Below, piece after piece: positions 35,883 to 47,500 of a stretch of 64,000 bases of DNA. Source of the stretch: Mesostigma viride (lineage: Eukaryota; Streptophyta; Mesostigmatophyceae; Mesostigmatales; Mesostigmataceae). A model generated the notes under the pieces. It was not told the origin of the DNA. It was given only the letters and a program-made list of their open reading frames with translations, and ran no database searches. Position numbers and translations under genes: made by a program. How positions within the stretch are numbered: position 1 is the first letter of the stretch; the number at the start of each line of letters is the position of its first letter. The stretch covers positions 2,402,317-2,466,316 of the forward strand of contig RPFO01000667.1 in assembly GCA_009746045.1 (NCBI GenBank), in the 5' to 3' direction.

Positions 35883-38800
35883 TCAGCAGTCGTCGTCGTC
35901 GTCGTCATCGTCATCGGCAAGGATGAGCGCTCGCTTCCGACGCCGGGAGGCGCCTGCGTTGTTGTTCTCCGCCACATCGTCGCTGGGTGGAACCATCTCG
36001 CGCAATCGAGCCTCGGCCAGGGTGATATCCGGCGCTTGCAACGCAGGGACGACCACACCGGGGCACCCGCAGATCTGTGCCTCCAGCTCGTGGAGAGGCA
36101 CGCAAGAAACCGCGTCCTCCTCCCAACGGGCACCCCAGTACATGGCTACCATGTCGTTTTGCGTGTCAACAACAGCGACACGACCATGGTACCTGCCGTC
36201 CCGGCTTTCGGTGCGACCGTCCGCAGATATCACACGCTCCGACGCCCAATGACACACGACTTGCCCTACGAGGTTGCGGCTGCCACTCTTGACCTGCAGC
36301 GTTATGTCTTCCCAGCATGCCTTCGCCATGCCGACGATGCCCTTCGAGCATTCAGCATCTTGCCACTTCACGACCGGGTGTTCCGCGTCATCGGGCACCT
36401 CCTTCAGCGCCTTTAGGCACTCCTTGGTGAGCTTTTTGTTCGCACCCAAGGAGACTGCATGGGGCGGCTGACCTCGCTTGCCCACCACTTGTGTCAAGAC
36501 GAGGTCTGACGCGGTGATGATCACCGTGTGCGCCGCAGTGGTTGGCGGATGGGGCCATTGCGCAATGTCTGGGTTCCACGGGTGCCACGTGTCACGCAAA
36601 TGCTTAGCGCGGTATACAAAGAGCTCAATAGAAGGTTGGCCGCCATCCTCCTTCGCAACCACCTCCTTGATGATGCCAAAGAGGACTGGAGTCCACGTGA
36701 GCTTCGAGTTGCAGAGAATACCAGCTGAAGGGTGCCAGTATAGAACAGCGGAGCCTTTCTCAACGCCTTGCATGCGCTTCAAGTAAGCGACCTTGGCTGC
36801 CATGGCCCTGTCTTCTGCCGCCCATTCCTGCTGTGTGTGGCCATCATGACGAACTCGGTCTACCAGCGGGGTGACGCGCACCGCCTCTGCGTCGACCAAC
36901 GCCATGAAGTGCTCTTCTTGCGTCGGTGGTGGTTCAGGCGCTGCATCGTGCTCACGCAGGGCGGAGATGTCCGCGCGAGATGGCCACGGCAAAGGGCGCC
37001 ACTCCTCAGGCACCTCCTCAGGGGCATGTGGGACTTTTGCGAAAAAGGCCTCGTTTGGCTTGATGGTGTCGGGCGGAAAGTACCACTGCCAGATGCCATG
37101 GGGCAACTTCTGGACCCTTGCTTTGATCGACTCCAGCTCCTTCCCCAGAAACTCCATGTTCAATGGTGCGAAGGCTGGGGTGTCCTGCAACATCGGAATG
37201 CGGTCTGGATCCACAAGTCGGACGCCAAACAGCGGCCGCCCCTCCGCATCAAACTTGTAAGGCTGTGTAATCGCCTTCCCGCACCGTGGCGCGCCTTCCT
37301 GTCGAGTCCCCGCGGGCTGCCACGGCGTCTTTTGGGACTCCGTGGTCCGGTAGGACAACCAGGTCTCTGCGTTGCCCTGTACCTGGAAGAAGACGGCGTG
37401 GTGCACCTTCATTGAGCGACTGCCTTTTACAGGCACCGGCTGTGCCGCTCCGCCGCCCGCCGGCTGCGCCGCCGGCCCGCCGCGCGCCGGCTGCCCCACC
37501 CCGTAGCCCGTCGACAGCCCCGCCCCACCGCGTGTCGGCTGTGACACCCCGCCGCGCACCGGCTGGCCCGCCCCGCCGCCCGTCGACTGCCCCGCCCCGC
37601 CGCCCGTCGACTGCCCCGCCCCGCCGCCCGTCGACAGCCCCGCCCCGCCGCATGCCAGCTGTGCCGGCCCGCCGCCCACGCGCGCCGGCAGCGCCGCTGG
37701 CCCCCGCGCGCCGACGGCCCTGCCCCGCCGCCCGTCGACTGCCCCGCCCCGCCGCCCGTCGACAGCCCCGCCCCGCCGCCCACGCGCGCCGGCAGCGCCG
37801 CTGGCCCCCCGCGCGCCGACGGCCCTGCCCCGCCGCCCGTCGACTGCCCCGCCCCGCCGCCCGTCGACAGCCCCGCCCCGCCGCCCACGCGCGCCGGCAG
37901 CGCCGCTGGCCCCCGCGCGCCGACGGCCCTGCCCCGCCGCCCGTCGACTGCCCCGCCCTGCCGCCCGTCGATAGCCCCGCCCCGCCGCATGCCGGCTGCG
38001 CCGCCGCTGCCACCTCGCTGCACGCTGGCTGCGCCACCTCGCCGCCCGCCGACTGCCCCGCCCCGCCGCGCACCGGCTGCCCCGCCCCGCCGCCCGTCGA
38101 CTGCCCCGCCCCGCCGCGCACCGGCAGCGCCGCCCCGCTGCCCGCCGACTGCCCCGCCCCGCCGCGCACCGGCAGCGCCGCCCCGCTGCCCGCCGACTGC
38201 CCCGCCCCGCCGCGTGCCGGCTGCGCCGCCGCTGCCGCCCCGCCGCGCACCGATGGCGCCGCCCCTCCGTGCGCCGGCTGCGCCTCGCTGCACGCAGGCT
38301 GCACGACATCACCACGCACCCTGGTGACCTTGATAACCTGATCCTCCCTACCGGTCATCCAATCTACCGTGCTGCACCAACCGGCAAACGACTCGCGCTG
38401 CAACGGAGTGAGAAAGTTCCTGACATCGTAAGCGACCCCCAATACCTTGACCTCCGTGCCAGCGGGGACGGTCGAGTTGCAGTTCGCAGCTGCACCACTA
38501 GGCTGACGGAATGCCTCTTCTATGGCCGCCACCCAGCTCTCCAAAGTTGGGTACTTGTGCACGAAGCTAGGCCCCCCGCCACAGCGTGTCTCATGTAGGC
38601 CACAAGCACGCCGAATTTCTGATCTGGGTCGGCGTGCGTGTGGCCCACGAGCATGCGGTGCATTTCGACGACGTCGAAGAAGCCAACGTGTACGAGCCAC
38701 CATGCAAACAGTAAGACGGTGTGATTCCGGTTTTCACTCCCACCGTCCAGTTGCAGGCACAAACACCTGGGCATGTGCGGCAGCCCCGCCCTCCTCCATG

Positions 38801-40169
38801 GCTGGTCCCTCATCAACTGCGCCAGGATGTGCATCAGCATCGTGACGGTGACACTGCCGGAGAGGTTGTCGGTCATGAGGACCCATGCGAGAACGATGAA
38901 CCACATCGCCTTGTACCCATTGACGGCCGCACAGAAGAGCGAGAACGGCATCATGCCACCTGCATAGCTGCCCCATGAGTCGGGCCCCCCCACCAGCTTC
39001 GGCCAGTATGTCTTGGCGTGATCCAGCTTGTCGAGGTTGATCGACAAAATGGCCGTCAACATAGCGGCCACCATCGCGCAGGCAAGCTCGCGCCTCAACC
39101 AATAGTTCTGGCGGGTAAACCAGGCCAGAGCGACATGCTGCTTGATTTGGTTGTCGACGTACTGCCGTTGTGCCTCAGTTGAAGCACCGCGGCGCCGCAT
39201 GCGCAGTTCCACGCAGTCCGCGCAGTGACCGGTGCTCTTGTTGTGCGGGCATACCACCACCTTCGGGCTCCTCTGCCCTGGGAAGTAGTCGCCTTTGCAG
39301 TAGGTGCGCCAGATGCGGTAGAATGCGTTGTAGCCTAGCACCTTGGCCCCTTCCCCCGCTTCTGCCACCACGTCTTCAACGTACATGGCGTGCATCTCCT
39401 TGATGGACATGACGTCCATGAAGACAACGCCAGCATGAGTCGGGTCATGGTCTGCGATCTGCTGCACCAACTCGTGCATCCACATTGCTGCGTGTTCGCC
39501 AACCTCCGAACGCCCCCGAGCATCACGCTCAGGTGGTGCGTGCTCCAGACCAACACCGAAAGTCGCTAGGTCGTTGGGATGCACGGTCAGGAAATACTCT
39601 TTCGCCGACACGACCGACGCCACCAGATTGTTCCAAGTCGCCCGGGTAACGCCGGCCATCTTCCGGATGGCAGATGCACAACCGGTGACGGTGTACATGC
39701 ACCCCGCAATCACCACGTCCACGTGTAAAGGGCCGGTAATGATGTACTTCTTGTAACGGCCACCGTCGGCAGGGGATTCTACCTCGATGTTGCCCACGCC
39801 GGCCGACCGGATCACCTCGCAAAGGGAGGCCATGCGCTGCTGGTCCGTTTGGTTGTACAGGTACTCTCGAAAGGCAGTCCACGACCTGGTATCGGTAAGT
39901 AAGGTGCCCACCTTCTCGAGGCAATGCTCCCCACAAGTCGGACCGCACTTCCTGGCCTTGGCGATGTCCTTGTCAACGGACTTCAATTTGGAGGCGAGAA
40001 GCCGGGCGCCATCTTTCTTCCCACTGCGCTTCGCTCGAGAGGAAGACGTGCCGGGCCCCATTTCCGTGTGAAGCAGGTCGTCGTCAGAGCCGTCAGAATC
40101 CCCGCCCCAACTAGCTTCAGAACTCGCATCCGAATCCACCAGGTCTGGCACATCCCATTCTTCATCCAT
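35883..40169 (-). CDS. DUF7869-type transposase-like protein with Gly/Ala repeat linker; three frame breaks
   Basis: Read from 40169, a 549-codon frame has an acidic N-terminus, a Cys cluster (CGPTCGEHC), and a core ending LQLDGGSENRN (Asp near residue 475) and VGHTHADPDQKFG (near 508-520). These are the hallmarks of DUF7869 proteins, which are widespread in eukaryotic mobile DNA and probably nuclease-like. The frame then breaks at a run of six G (38572-38577); the next frame continues FVHKYPTLESWVAAIEEAF. Two five-G runs inside a GGAGQS/GGAVDG-type linker (37910-37914, 37701-37705) each shift the phase the same way again, returning to the first frame for a 480-residue C-terminal domain ending in an Asp run. 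Healed, it is about 1,430 residues. It may be a pseudogene, or the assembly may have homopolymer errors. It is divergent from 41519. Confidence 0.65.
37420..38320 (-). repeat. GC-rich coding minisatellite (linker of the transposase-like gene)
   Basis: About 0.9 kb of CCGCCCCGCCGCCCGTCGAC-type units plus three longer ~100-bp units (about 37650, 37750, 37850) that include CACGCGCGCCGGCAGCGCC. It encodes Gly-Gly-Ala-rich repeats, and the unit copies differ in C-run length (5, 6, 5). Confidence 0.85.
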
Positions 40170-40670
40170 GTTAATAGGAAATCTACTGTATTACACCCGG
40201 TGGTGCTTGGACAGAAGCAAGAAACCCCGCCCACCGCTCAAATGTGGCGCCCAACAAAGCCCCAAACTGATTTCTTCAATAAGTCTACTGTTCTACATCC
40301 GGTGGTGGATGGACACAAGCAATAAAGGCCCCGCCCACACCTCAGATTTCTTTAGAAAATCTACTGATCTACATTCGATGGCGCCTTCACAGAAGCAGGA
40401 AACTCCGCCCACCGGTCAAATGTGACGCCCAACAAAGCCCCAACTGATTTCTTCAAGAAGTATACTGTTTTACAGCCGGTAGTGCTTGGGCAGAAGCACT
40501 ATCAAAGAGACAACCAGCGCAGGCCAGAAATCGCAGGCCAGAAATCGCAACTATGTAAAGCCCGCCCACACATCGGATTTCTTTACGAAAAACCTGTTTT
40601 ACATTCGATAGGAATTATAAGATTCAAGCAGCAATACTCGTTTCTACCTGCGTGCGACTGCTGCGGCGGA
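40170..40670. promoter_or_regulatory. Shared intergenic repeats between the divergent genes
   Basis: Four to five imperfect units of about 85-110 bp carry TCTACTG(T/A)T.TACA..CGGTGGTG, CCCCGCCCAC and GATTTCTT blocks. They lie directly upstream of the minus gene and could hold promoter elements for one or both genes. One unit is interrupted by the family D micro-insertion at 40503-40549. Confidence 0.4.
40503..40549 (-). mobile_element. 47-bp family D micro-insertion with 5-bp TSD
   Basis: ACTAT at 40498-40502 and 40550-40554 flanks TCAAAGAGACAACC-type family D terminus (minus orientation). GCAGGCCAGAAATC is duplicated inside it. Confidence 0.7.
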
Positions 40671-40679
40671 GTGCTGCAA

Positions 40680-41350
40680 TTTGTCTTCACGTCTTCACGT
40701 CTTCCCGTCTTCCCGTCTTCACCGCGTCTTCACCTGTCTTCACCACGTCTTCACGTCTTCACGACTTCACCTGAACTTGCCGCGTATCGTATCTTTGATA
40801 CCTTGCATGCACGTCTTCACGTCTTCACGGCTTCACCGCGTCTTCACCTGTCTTCACCACGTCTTCACGGCTTCACGGCTTCACGTCTTCACGGCTTCAC
40901 CTGAACACCTGAACTTCACCTGAACTTGCCGTATCGTGTCTGAACGTCTTCACGTCTTCACGTCTTCACGTCTTCACCGCGTCTTCACCTGTCTTCACCA
41001 CGTCTTCACGGCTTCACGGCTTCACGTCTTCACGGCTTCACCTGAACACCTGAACTTCACCTGAACTTGCCGTATCGTGTCTGAACGTCTTCACGTCTTC
41101 ACGTCTTCACGTCTTCACGTCTTCACCGCGTCTTCACCTGTCTTCACCACGTCTTCACGGCTTCACGGCTTCACGTCTTCACGGCTTCACCTGAACACCT
41201 GAACTTCACCTGAACTTGCCGTATCGTGTCTGAACGTCTTCACGTCTTCGCGTCTTCACGTCTTCACGTCTTCACCGCGTCTTCACCTGTCTTCACCACG
41301 TCTTCACGGCTTCACGGCTTCACGTCTTCACGGCTTCACCTGAACACCTG
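40680..41350. repeat. CTTCACGTCTTCAC minisatellite, higher-order period ~145 bp
   Basis: A short CTTCAC(G/C) unit is organised into repeats of about 145 bp, each with CACCTGAACACCTGAAC and GCCGTATCGTGTCTGAACG (near 40895, 41040, 41185, 41340). It lies about 170 bp upstream of the 41519 start codon. Confidence 0.85.
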
Positions 41351-41518
41351 AACTTTGCGTATCGTATCTTTCATACATTGCATCATTTGCATGCCTTGGA
41401 GCTGCACGTCTTCAAGCAGTGTCACCCAGTTCCCGCTTGATTCAAATGCACTTCGCGCTTGAATTCGTGACTTCGCCCCGCTCAAGGTGGAAGGTGATGG
41501 GCACTAGCCACGGGAACT

Positions 41519-42978
41519 ATGCCCGATGCTGATAGCCGAAGCGATGACATGGACGAATTGAGTGATTTGTGTTATGCCGGGGACGATTGTAGAAAATGGG
41601 TGCTAGGAAAGAAACCTGGTGCCATGAAAGTAGATTTTTTGGCCGGTGCAAACCACCAATGCGCCGGCCGATGTGGCAAGGTCCTGCACGGCATCTGTAC
41701 GCATATTTTCAGGCACGCAGACGACGGTGACGGCACGGAATGGCAATGCTCTGACTGCGGCGGCCCTCCACGATGCCAGCCGTGCGCCACGCTCGAGCAG
41801 CCAGGGCACACTAGCAACATTAAGCCCACGGAGCCTTCCACTATCAGCCCAGAGTGCCCGGATAATTCGTTTCGCACGCCCGTCACCGAGGATGACCTGA
41901 ATTTCGATGATGATGTCGGTTGTGATGATGAAGCTGCAATGGCAGAGAATGACTTCCATCATGATGGGGCTGCAAATGCGACAAACGAGAAAGATTCCGC
42001 GATGTCTCCTCAGCGTCCTGCCGACGAGCATGGTCATTCAAACCCGGGTTCCGGGCTGGACGCCACTAAGGAGGCTCTGTTCTCTTCCCCTCTACCTGAG
42101 GCCGGCGTTCCTGAAAAGCGGGACGATGGCACGCCGGTCCCTACTGCAAGGTCTTTTAGCCGCAGTGGACCGATGGCACTGTCTGTCGTGGAAATTTCTG
42201 GCTGGGATACCCTCGGGGTGGTGGTGGGGGGCCTCACCATCGACAAACAGCTGCAAGCGGTGCTGGTCGCCCAAACGACCTACACAACAAAGAAAACATT
42301 GAAATCGGCATACACAAATGCGGCACGGGGGAGATCCTCTACCATCAAGATGACAGATGTGGTGTGCATGGTCGTCGATCGTGACCCTGCCACTGGGCAC
42401 ATCCCCGGATTCAAGGTAGTTGACACATTTCCGGAGAGTGCGCGAAACGAGCGTATTGAGCGCACTCTCGCCTGGGCCCAGTCGCACCAAGGTGAGCTGG
42501 TGTCCCAGATGACATGGGACTTCCTCGCTGAGGCCCCATGCATCTTGACAACAGGATTTCCTAGGGACCCCGCCCTTGCCTTGTATTCAGGTCCTGCTGC
42601 AGCGGCGTGGTCTCCGGCGCCTAGCCGGGGGATGCGAGTGCGTGCCCCCCCGCCCACAGTGAAGCCCCCAGAGGCAGCCACGCCTTTGGTGGACGTCACC
42701 AACGCACAACAGCGACCCAAGCGGAACAGCAAAGCCAAGTCCTCCCAGCCGGCAGAGAAACGCCGGCAGCCAGAGCGCACCCAGCCAGAGCGTACCCAGC
42801 CGCTGCCGCCGCCGACCCCCGTACTGGTGGGCGTGGAACAGACGATGAGAGAGATGCAACGAGCTATGGAGAACCAAAGCAAGAAGGTTGAAGAGCTTGG
42901 TTTGCAGCTGCGTCAAGAGGTGCAGAAACAAGTGGTCCAGCTGGAGCAGCAACTGCAGCAGCAGCAGCAGCAACTGCT

Positions 42979-43075
<97 letters not shown>

Positions 43076-43648
43076 CATCAACAACAGCAACAGCAACAGC
43101 TACAGCAAGAGCTACAGCAACAGCAGCAGCAGTTCCCGCAGCCGCCGCCGCCGCCGCAGCAGCAGCACCAGCAGTTCCCGCAGCAGCAGCAGCAGTTCCC
43201 GCAGCAGCAGCAGCAGTTCCCGCAGCAGCAGCAGCAGTTCCCGCAGCAGCAGCAGCAGTTCCCGCAGCAGCAGCAGCAGTTCCCGCAGCAGCAGCAGCAG
43301 TTCCCGCAGCAGCAGCAGCAGTTCCCGCAGCAGCAGCAGCAGTTCCCGCAGGCATCGTCCGCAGTGCTTCGTCTACAGCTGGCGTCACCGGCAACACAGC
43401 AGTTCCCGCAGGCATCGTCGGGAGCACTTCAGTTACAGCTGGCGTCACCAGCAGCGCTTCAGTTCCCGCAGGCATCGTCGGGAGCACTTCAGTTACAGCT
43501 GGCGTCACCAGCGGCGCTTCAGTTCCCGCAGGCAGCGTCGGCAATGTGGCAGATTCCCCAGGCATGGTCGGCACTGCAGCAGTTTTCGCAGGGACCGTCG
43601 GCAGCAGAGCAGTTCCCGCAGGGATCATCGGTGGTGCAGCAGTTCTTT
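41519..43648 (+). CDS. Cys/His-finger, poly-Gln protein, exon 1
   Basis: An ATG at 41519 opens a frame of about 710 codons before a GTGAGT donor (43649-43654). Residues ~18-80 hold a PHD-like Cys/His array (C18, C24, HQCAGRCGKVLHGIC, WQCSDCGG). The middle has a globular segment with LSVVEISGWDTLGVVVGG and a conserved-looking VVDRDPATGHIPGFKVVDTF. The last third has a coiled coil, about 50 Gln in a row and repeated QQQQQFPQ and ASSGALQLQLASPAA units. A nuclear, chromatin- or DNA-associated role is an inference from the finger and poly-Gln. It is divergent from the transposase-like gene and may be its partner in one mobile element. An in-frame read-through of the donor runs into the Copia LTR, so the intron is the better model. 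Confidence 0.65.
42945..43140 (+). repeat. (CAG)n tract encoding poly-Gln
   Basis: An almost pure CAG run of about 35 units, then CAA/CAG mixtures. Length is likely polymorphic. Confidence 0.92.
43190..43350 (+). repeat. Tandem 24-bp coding repeat (QQQQQFPQ type)
   Basis: Seven to eight near-perfect copies of TTCCCGCAGCAGCAGCAG-type units, followed by longer ~60-bp GCATCGTCGGGAGCACTTC units to about 43540. Confidence 0.85.
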
Positions 43649-44288
43649 GTGAGTCGTTCGTGTAGTGTTGAGTGGGTGGGGTGGGGGGGTGGGGTGGGGG
43701 GGTTGTTGGGGATCATATACCCACCTGCCCACACTATATTCCAGCCTGACTTTATTCTTCTTTGTTTTACTTCACAAGGGCTGAGAATTTGATAGATTTG
43801 ATAAGTTAGATGAATTGCTCTCAATGAGCTGATCAATGTTCATGTGCCATAGTCCTATATTTGGCCATAGATCTCTTGTACCTGAGTTGGTCTAGTAGCA
43901 TCACTTCCATGCTTGACAAGTGGTGTACTTCTTTGGTAGACAAGTGTCCATTCCATGAGCTGACATGTGTTGGAAGCTCATAGTGACAAGTGTTGCATTC
44001 CATTGACTGACAATTGGATAGACTCATTGGATTACACTTGTCATTCCAAGTAGAAACCATGTGTCACTTTATTAAGCATTAGATGTGGCACATTGTTCAG
44101 AGGACATTTGGCAATCAACTGTCATGCCAGCTCATTAGAACCTTTCTAGAATGACCTTGGAATGTTCTAGGAATATGCCAGGAATATTCCTGGAATATAC
44201 TGAGAATATGCTGGGAATATGCTTAGATGTTTCTACAAGCTTCTATGATGACATCAGCATCTGATGTCATCCTTCCTAGCTAGAAAGG

Positions 44289-44296
44289 TATAAAAA
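44289..44296 (+). promoter_or_regulatory. Copia LTR TATA box
   Basis: TATAAAAA in the 5' LTR, preceded by repeated GGAATAT motifs that may be enhancer elements. Transcription would start about 25-30 bp downstream. Confidence 0.7.
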
Positions 44297-44348
44297 GAAA
44301 CTGGCTCCTAAGGCCAGGTACCTCTTTTCCTAACCTCTCAGCCTAAGA

Positions 44349-44354
44349 AATAAA
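44349..44354 (+). terminator. Copia LTR polyadenylation signal
   Basis: AATAAA about 55 bp after the TATA box, defining a short R region. The same signal in the 3' LTR would end the transcript. Confidence 0.6.
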
Positions 44355-44481
44355 ACTCTTTTTCTGGTCTCTCTTCCATTGTCTTCAAGCTCAGTCTTTC
44401 ATCACCTGCAAGGTGCAAGGGTAACAAGGCCAAGCACAAGGCATTGTGTAAAACCCATTAGTTTCCTCTACCTTTCCAACA

Positions 44482-44494
44482 TGGTATCGGAGGA
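44482..44494 (+). promoter_or_regulatory. Copia primer-binding site
   Basis: TGGTATCGGAGGA immediately after the 5' LTR, complementary to the 3' end of an initiator-type tRNA-Met. The Gypsy element uses the same motif. Confidence 0.85.
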
Positions 44495-44500
44495 ATCTTC

Positions 44501-47500
44501 ATGAGCTCCAAGAAGACCACCAAGAAACCCAGCCCAGCTACAAGCTCCATGGCAAGCGACGTCGACTACACTCCTATGCTGAATGTGTGCTCCAAGATGG
44601 TGCTGAAATTCGATGGCACAAGCCTACGTGGCTGGGAGGAGACCAAGACATCTCTTGAGGGTTTCTGTTCCTTCTATGAGGTTAAGGACGTCCTGCTGGG
44701 CACCAGGCAGGACCGCAAGGCTGACCAAGCTGTTGGCCTTGTCATCTCAGCTGCACTTGTGGGAGAAGCGAGGCGCATCCTATCGCTCGTGCCAGACCAA
44801 TCTGGCAGCAAGCTCTACAAGACGCTGAGGGAGGTCTACGAGCAACAAAAGCTCACCAAGAGTCACCGCATGGACCTCAGGATTCAGCTTCACCGGCTGC
44901 AAATGAAGCCTGGGGAGACCATGGGGCAGTATATCCTACGTGGATTGCTGCTGCTGGCGGACTATCGTGCGGTGGGAGGCGTCATGAGCGACCAAGATTT
45001 TGCGGCTATCCTCAAGAGCGGCCTGCCTGACCGATATCGCCCTGCCCTGATTTCAGCGCACTTCAAAGAGGAGGACAGCTTGGAGGAGGTCAAGGCTGCG
45101 CTGCTGGAGGCGGAGGACATGCTGCTGGGAGGACGGCCTTCTCAAGCTACCAAGGAGGAGCCAGCCCAAGGTCAAGCTTTCCACACTGCCAACAAGGGTG
45201 GTGAGAGGAAGCACTGCGCCTACTGCAACAGGAGTGGGCATGCGGAGACCCAGTGCTGGCAAAAGAACTCCCAGCTCAAGCCACGAAGCAAGAACCAAGG
45301 ACGGCGGGGCAACCAGCGCAGGAGGGGCAACCAAGCGACCAAGAAGGAGACCTCACCTGGCGGAAGCGTGGCCAACAACACCCAGGAGGCCGCGGAGCTG
45401 CCGGAGGGCTTCGTCTTCACCACCATCGCCGAGTCGGCGCCGTCGCAGGAGGCTGCTGCACTCACGCAGTATAGCCCCAAGCCCCCTGCCTGGGTTCTGG
45501 ACTCCGCTGCAAGCAGCCACATGTCCCCATGCCGCACTGACTTTGTGTCCCTCACCCCCACCACTAGGAACATCGTCGGATCAGGAGGACGTCTTCGCGC
45601 GACGGGAGTGGGCACGATTCGGCTCAAACTGCCCAACCAGCATGTGCACCTGAATGGTGCGCTCTTCGTGCCCGGCTTGAGCGCCCGACTGCTATCAGCT
45701 GGGCAGCTCGCCAAGGACGGCCACAAAGTCGACCTCACCGAGCAGACAGTGGTGCTGGACAACGAGACGCACAAGATTGCGCTGCAGAACAACATCTACG
45801 TGTTACCTGCGGAGCGCGACGAGGCGGCAATGGCTGCCACGGCCATCGAGCGGCCGGCGAGCCTGCTCTGGCACTGGCGTCTTGGGCATGCTGGCGAAGA
45901 TCGGATCAAGAGGCTGGCCGCCATTCCGGAGTCTAACCTTTTTTCGAGGCGCCTGTCATCGCCTGGCTGCCCATCCTGCCCTGCTGGCTTCATCAAGAGG
46001 CGCTCATTTTCGCCTGGACAGCTCCGATCGACTGTTCCCCGAGCCAAGCTTCACAGCGACATTCTCGGGCCGATGCAGCCAGCAATTGGAGGCACCCGCT
46101 ACATGCTCGGCTTCACCGACGATGCTACCCGCTGGCGATGGTGCTTTCCGCTTCGACACAAGGACGAGGCTGTTGACGCCTTGCAACAGCTGCTCACGCG
46201 CGAAATTCGCCCCTTCTACAACGGTTCGATTCTTCTCCGGACCGACAACGACGCAGTCTTCACTGGGCAGGCGTGGCGGGCCGTCTGCGCTGAACACCGA
46301 GTGCACCAGGAGTTCTCCAGCCCCTACACTCCTGAGCAGAACGGAGTGGCGGAGCGGCTGTGGGGTCTGGCCATGGGCATGACACTGGCAATGCTCACGC
46401 ATGCCGGTTTGCCCAAAGGATTCTGGGCACTAGCCTTCAATTGCGCGGTTTATATACTTAACCGCCTGCCGTCTAGCTCGAATCCTGGAGGTGCCACGCC
46501 ACACTTCCTGCTCACCGGTCGCAATGCGGATCTCTCGAATCTTCGAATTTTCGGCTGCCCTGCCTTCTATCGGGTGGAGGGCCCACGTGGCAAGCTGGAG
46601 GCCAAGGCTCTGCCTGGAATCTTCGTCGGCTATGATCTGGAATCGCCGGCGTACCTCATTTACCGTCCAGAATCCAAGGATGTCATTCGCCGCCTGCATG
46701 TCACCTTCAATGAGGCCTGGCGCAATGGGGCCATGCCAACTCCTGCGCCGCTTCTGGAAAGTTCTGCCGCACTGGAGGAAACTTCACCAACTGATCTTCC
46801 GGCTGTAGCAGAAGTTCAGCCAAATTCTCTGGCCGAACCTAGCGGACCGGTCACCCGGTCTCAGGCGAGGTTTCTGGACGCCACCAGAAGGGATATTCCT
46901 GAGGAGCTTCGCCACGAGGGAGCGGACGCACCAAGTCCTGATGCAGTCAACGTCCCAAGTCCTAGACCAGTTCCGGAGGCGCTCGACGGTGCTCCAAACT
47001 TTTCACAGCCCGTCCTAACTACTGACGACGTCTCCCCAAGTGACGCACGGGAGCTGTCTGCTGGTCCACCGGTCACTGCCACTTCAAGTGCTGCTCGACT
47101 GCAAAGTACAATCTCTGCGCTGCGACGTAACCCAGCTGGTAATGTCGCCATGGCAACTGCTGATGAGCTGATGTTTTGCGGTAGCACCCGTGAACCCCTC
47201 GCGATGGAGATTACTACCTATGCTCCCCCTGTCACGGTGTCGCCTAAATGGGCTCGTTTTTTTCCGCATTACCAGTCAGTTCGTGATCTTTTTGACACAG
47301 TGCATTTTACTGGCAGTGACGTTTCCCTTCCCGTCTCCTTTACTGAGGCTAACAACAGTCCAGAGTGGCGGGCTGCGATGTTGAGCGAAATTAATAGCAT
47401 TCGTGATCATGCAGTATACTCGCTTGTGAGCCCGCGTACTTTGCCCGCCGGTGCCAAGGTCCTCCCTTCCCGGTGGGTATTTGCTGTCAAGTCCGACGGC

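Larger units (their letters stand above)
43704..44481 (+). repeat. Copia 5' LTR
   Basis: TGTTGGGGATCA...CTTTCCAACA, 778 bp. It contains AGAATGACCTTGGAATGTTC and a series of GGAATAT repeats (about 44150-44220) upstream of the TATA box. Confidence 0.95.

Noticed and set aside
35399..36133. Minus ORF of Cys/Leu repeats that looks like a membrane or Cys-rich protein
   Set aside because: It is the antisense reading of a CAG/CAA minisatellite running into the end of the transposase-like gene; composition only.
37286..38341. Plus-strand 351-codon Pro/Arg/Ala-rich ORF
   Set aside because: Shadow of the GC-rich repeat linker of the minus-strand gene; all six frames are open there.
40680..41350. Possible CRISPR-like array
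   Set aside because: The units are contiguous tandem repeats without unique spacers, in eukaryotic sequence.
42864..43652. 254-codon ORFs opposite or beside the poly-Gln region (poly-Ala, poly-Ser)
   Set aside because: Other-frame readings of the CAG expansion.
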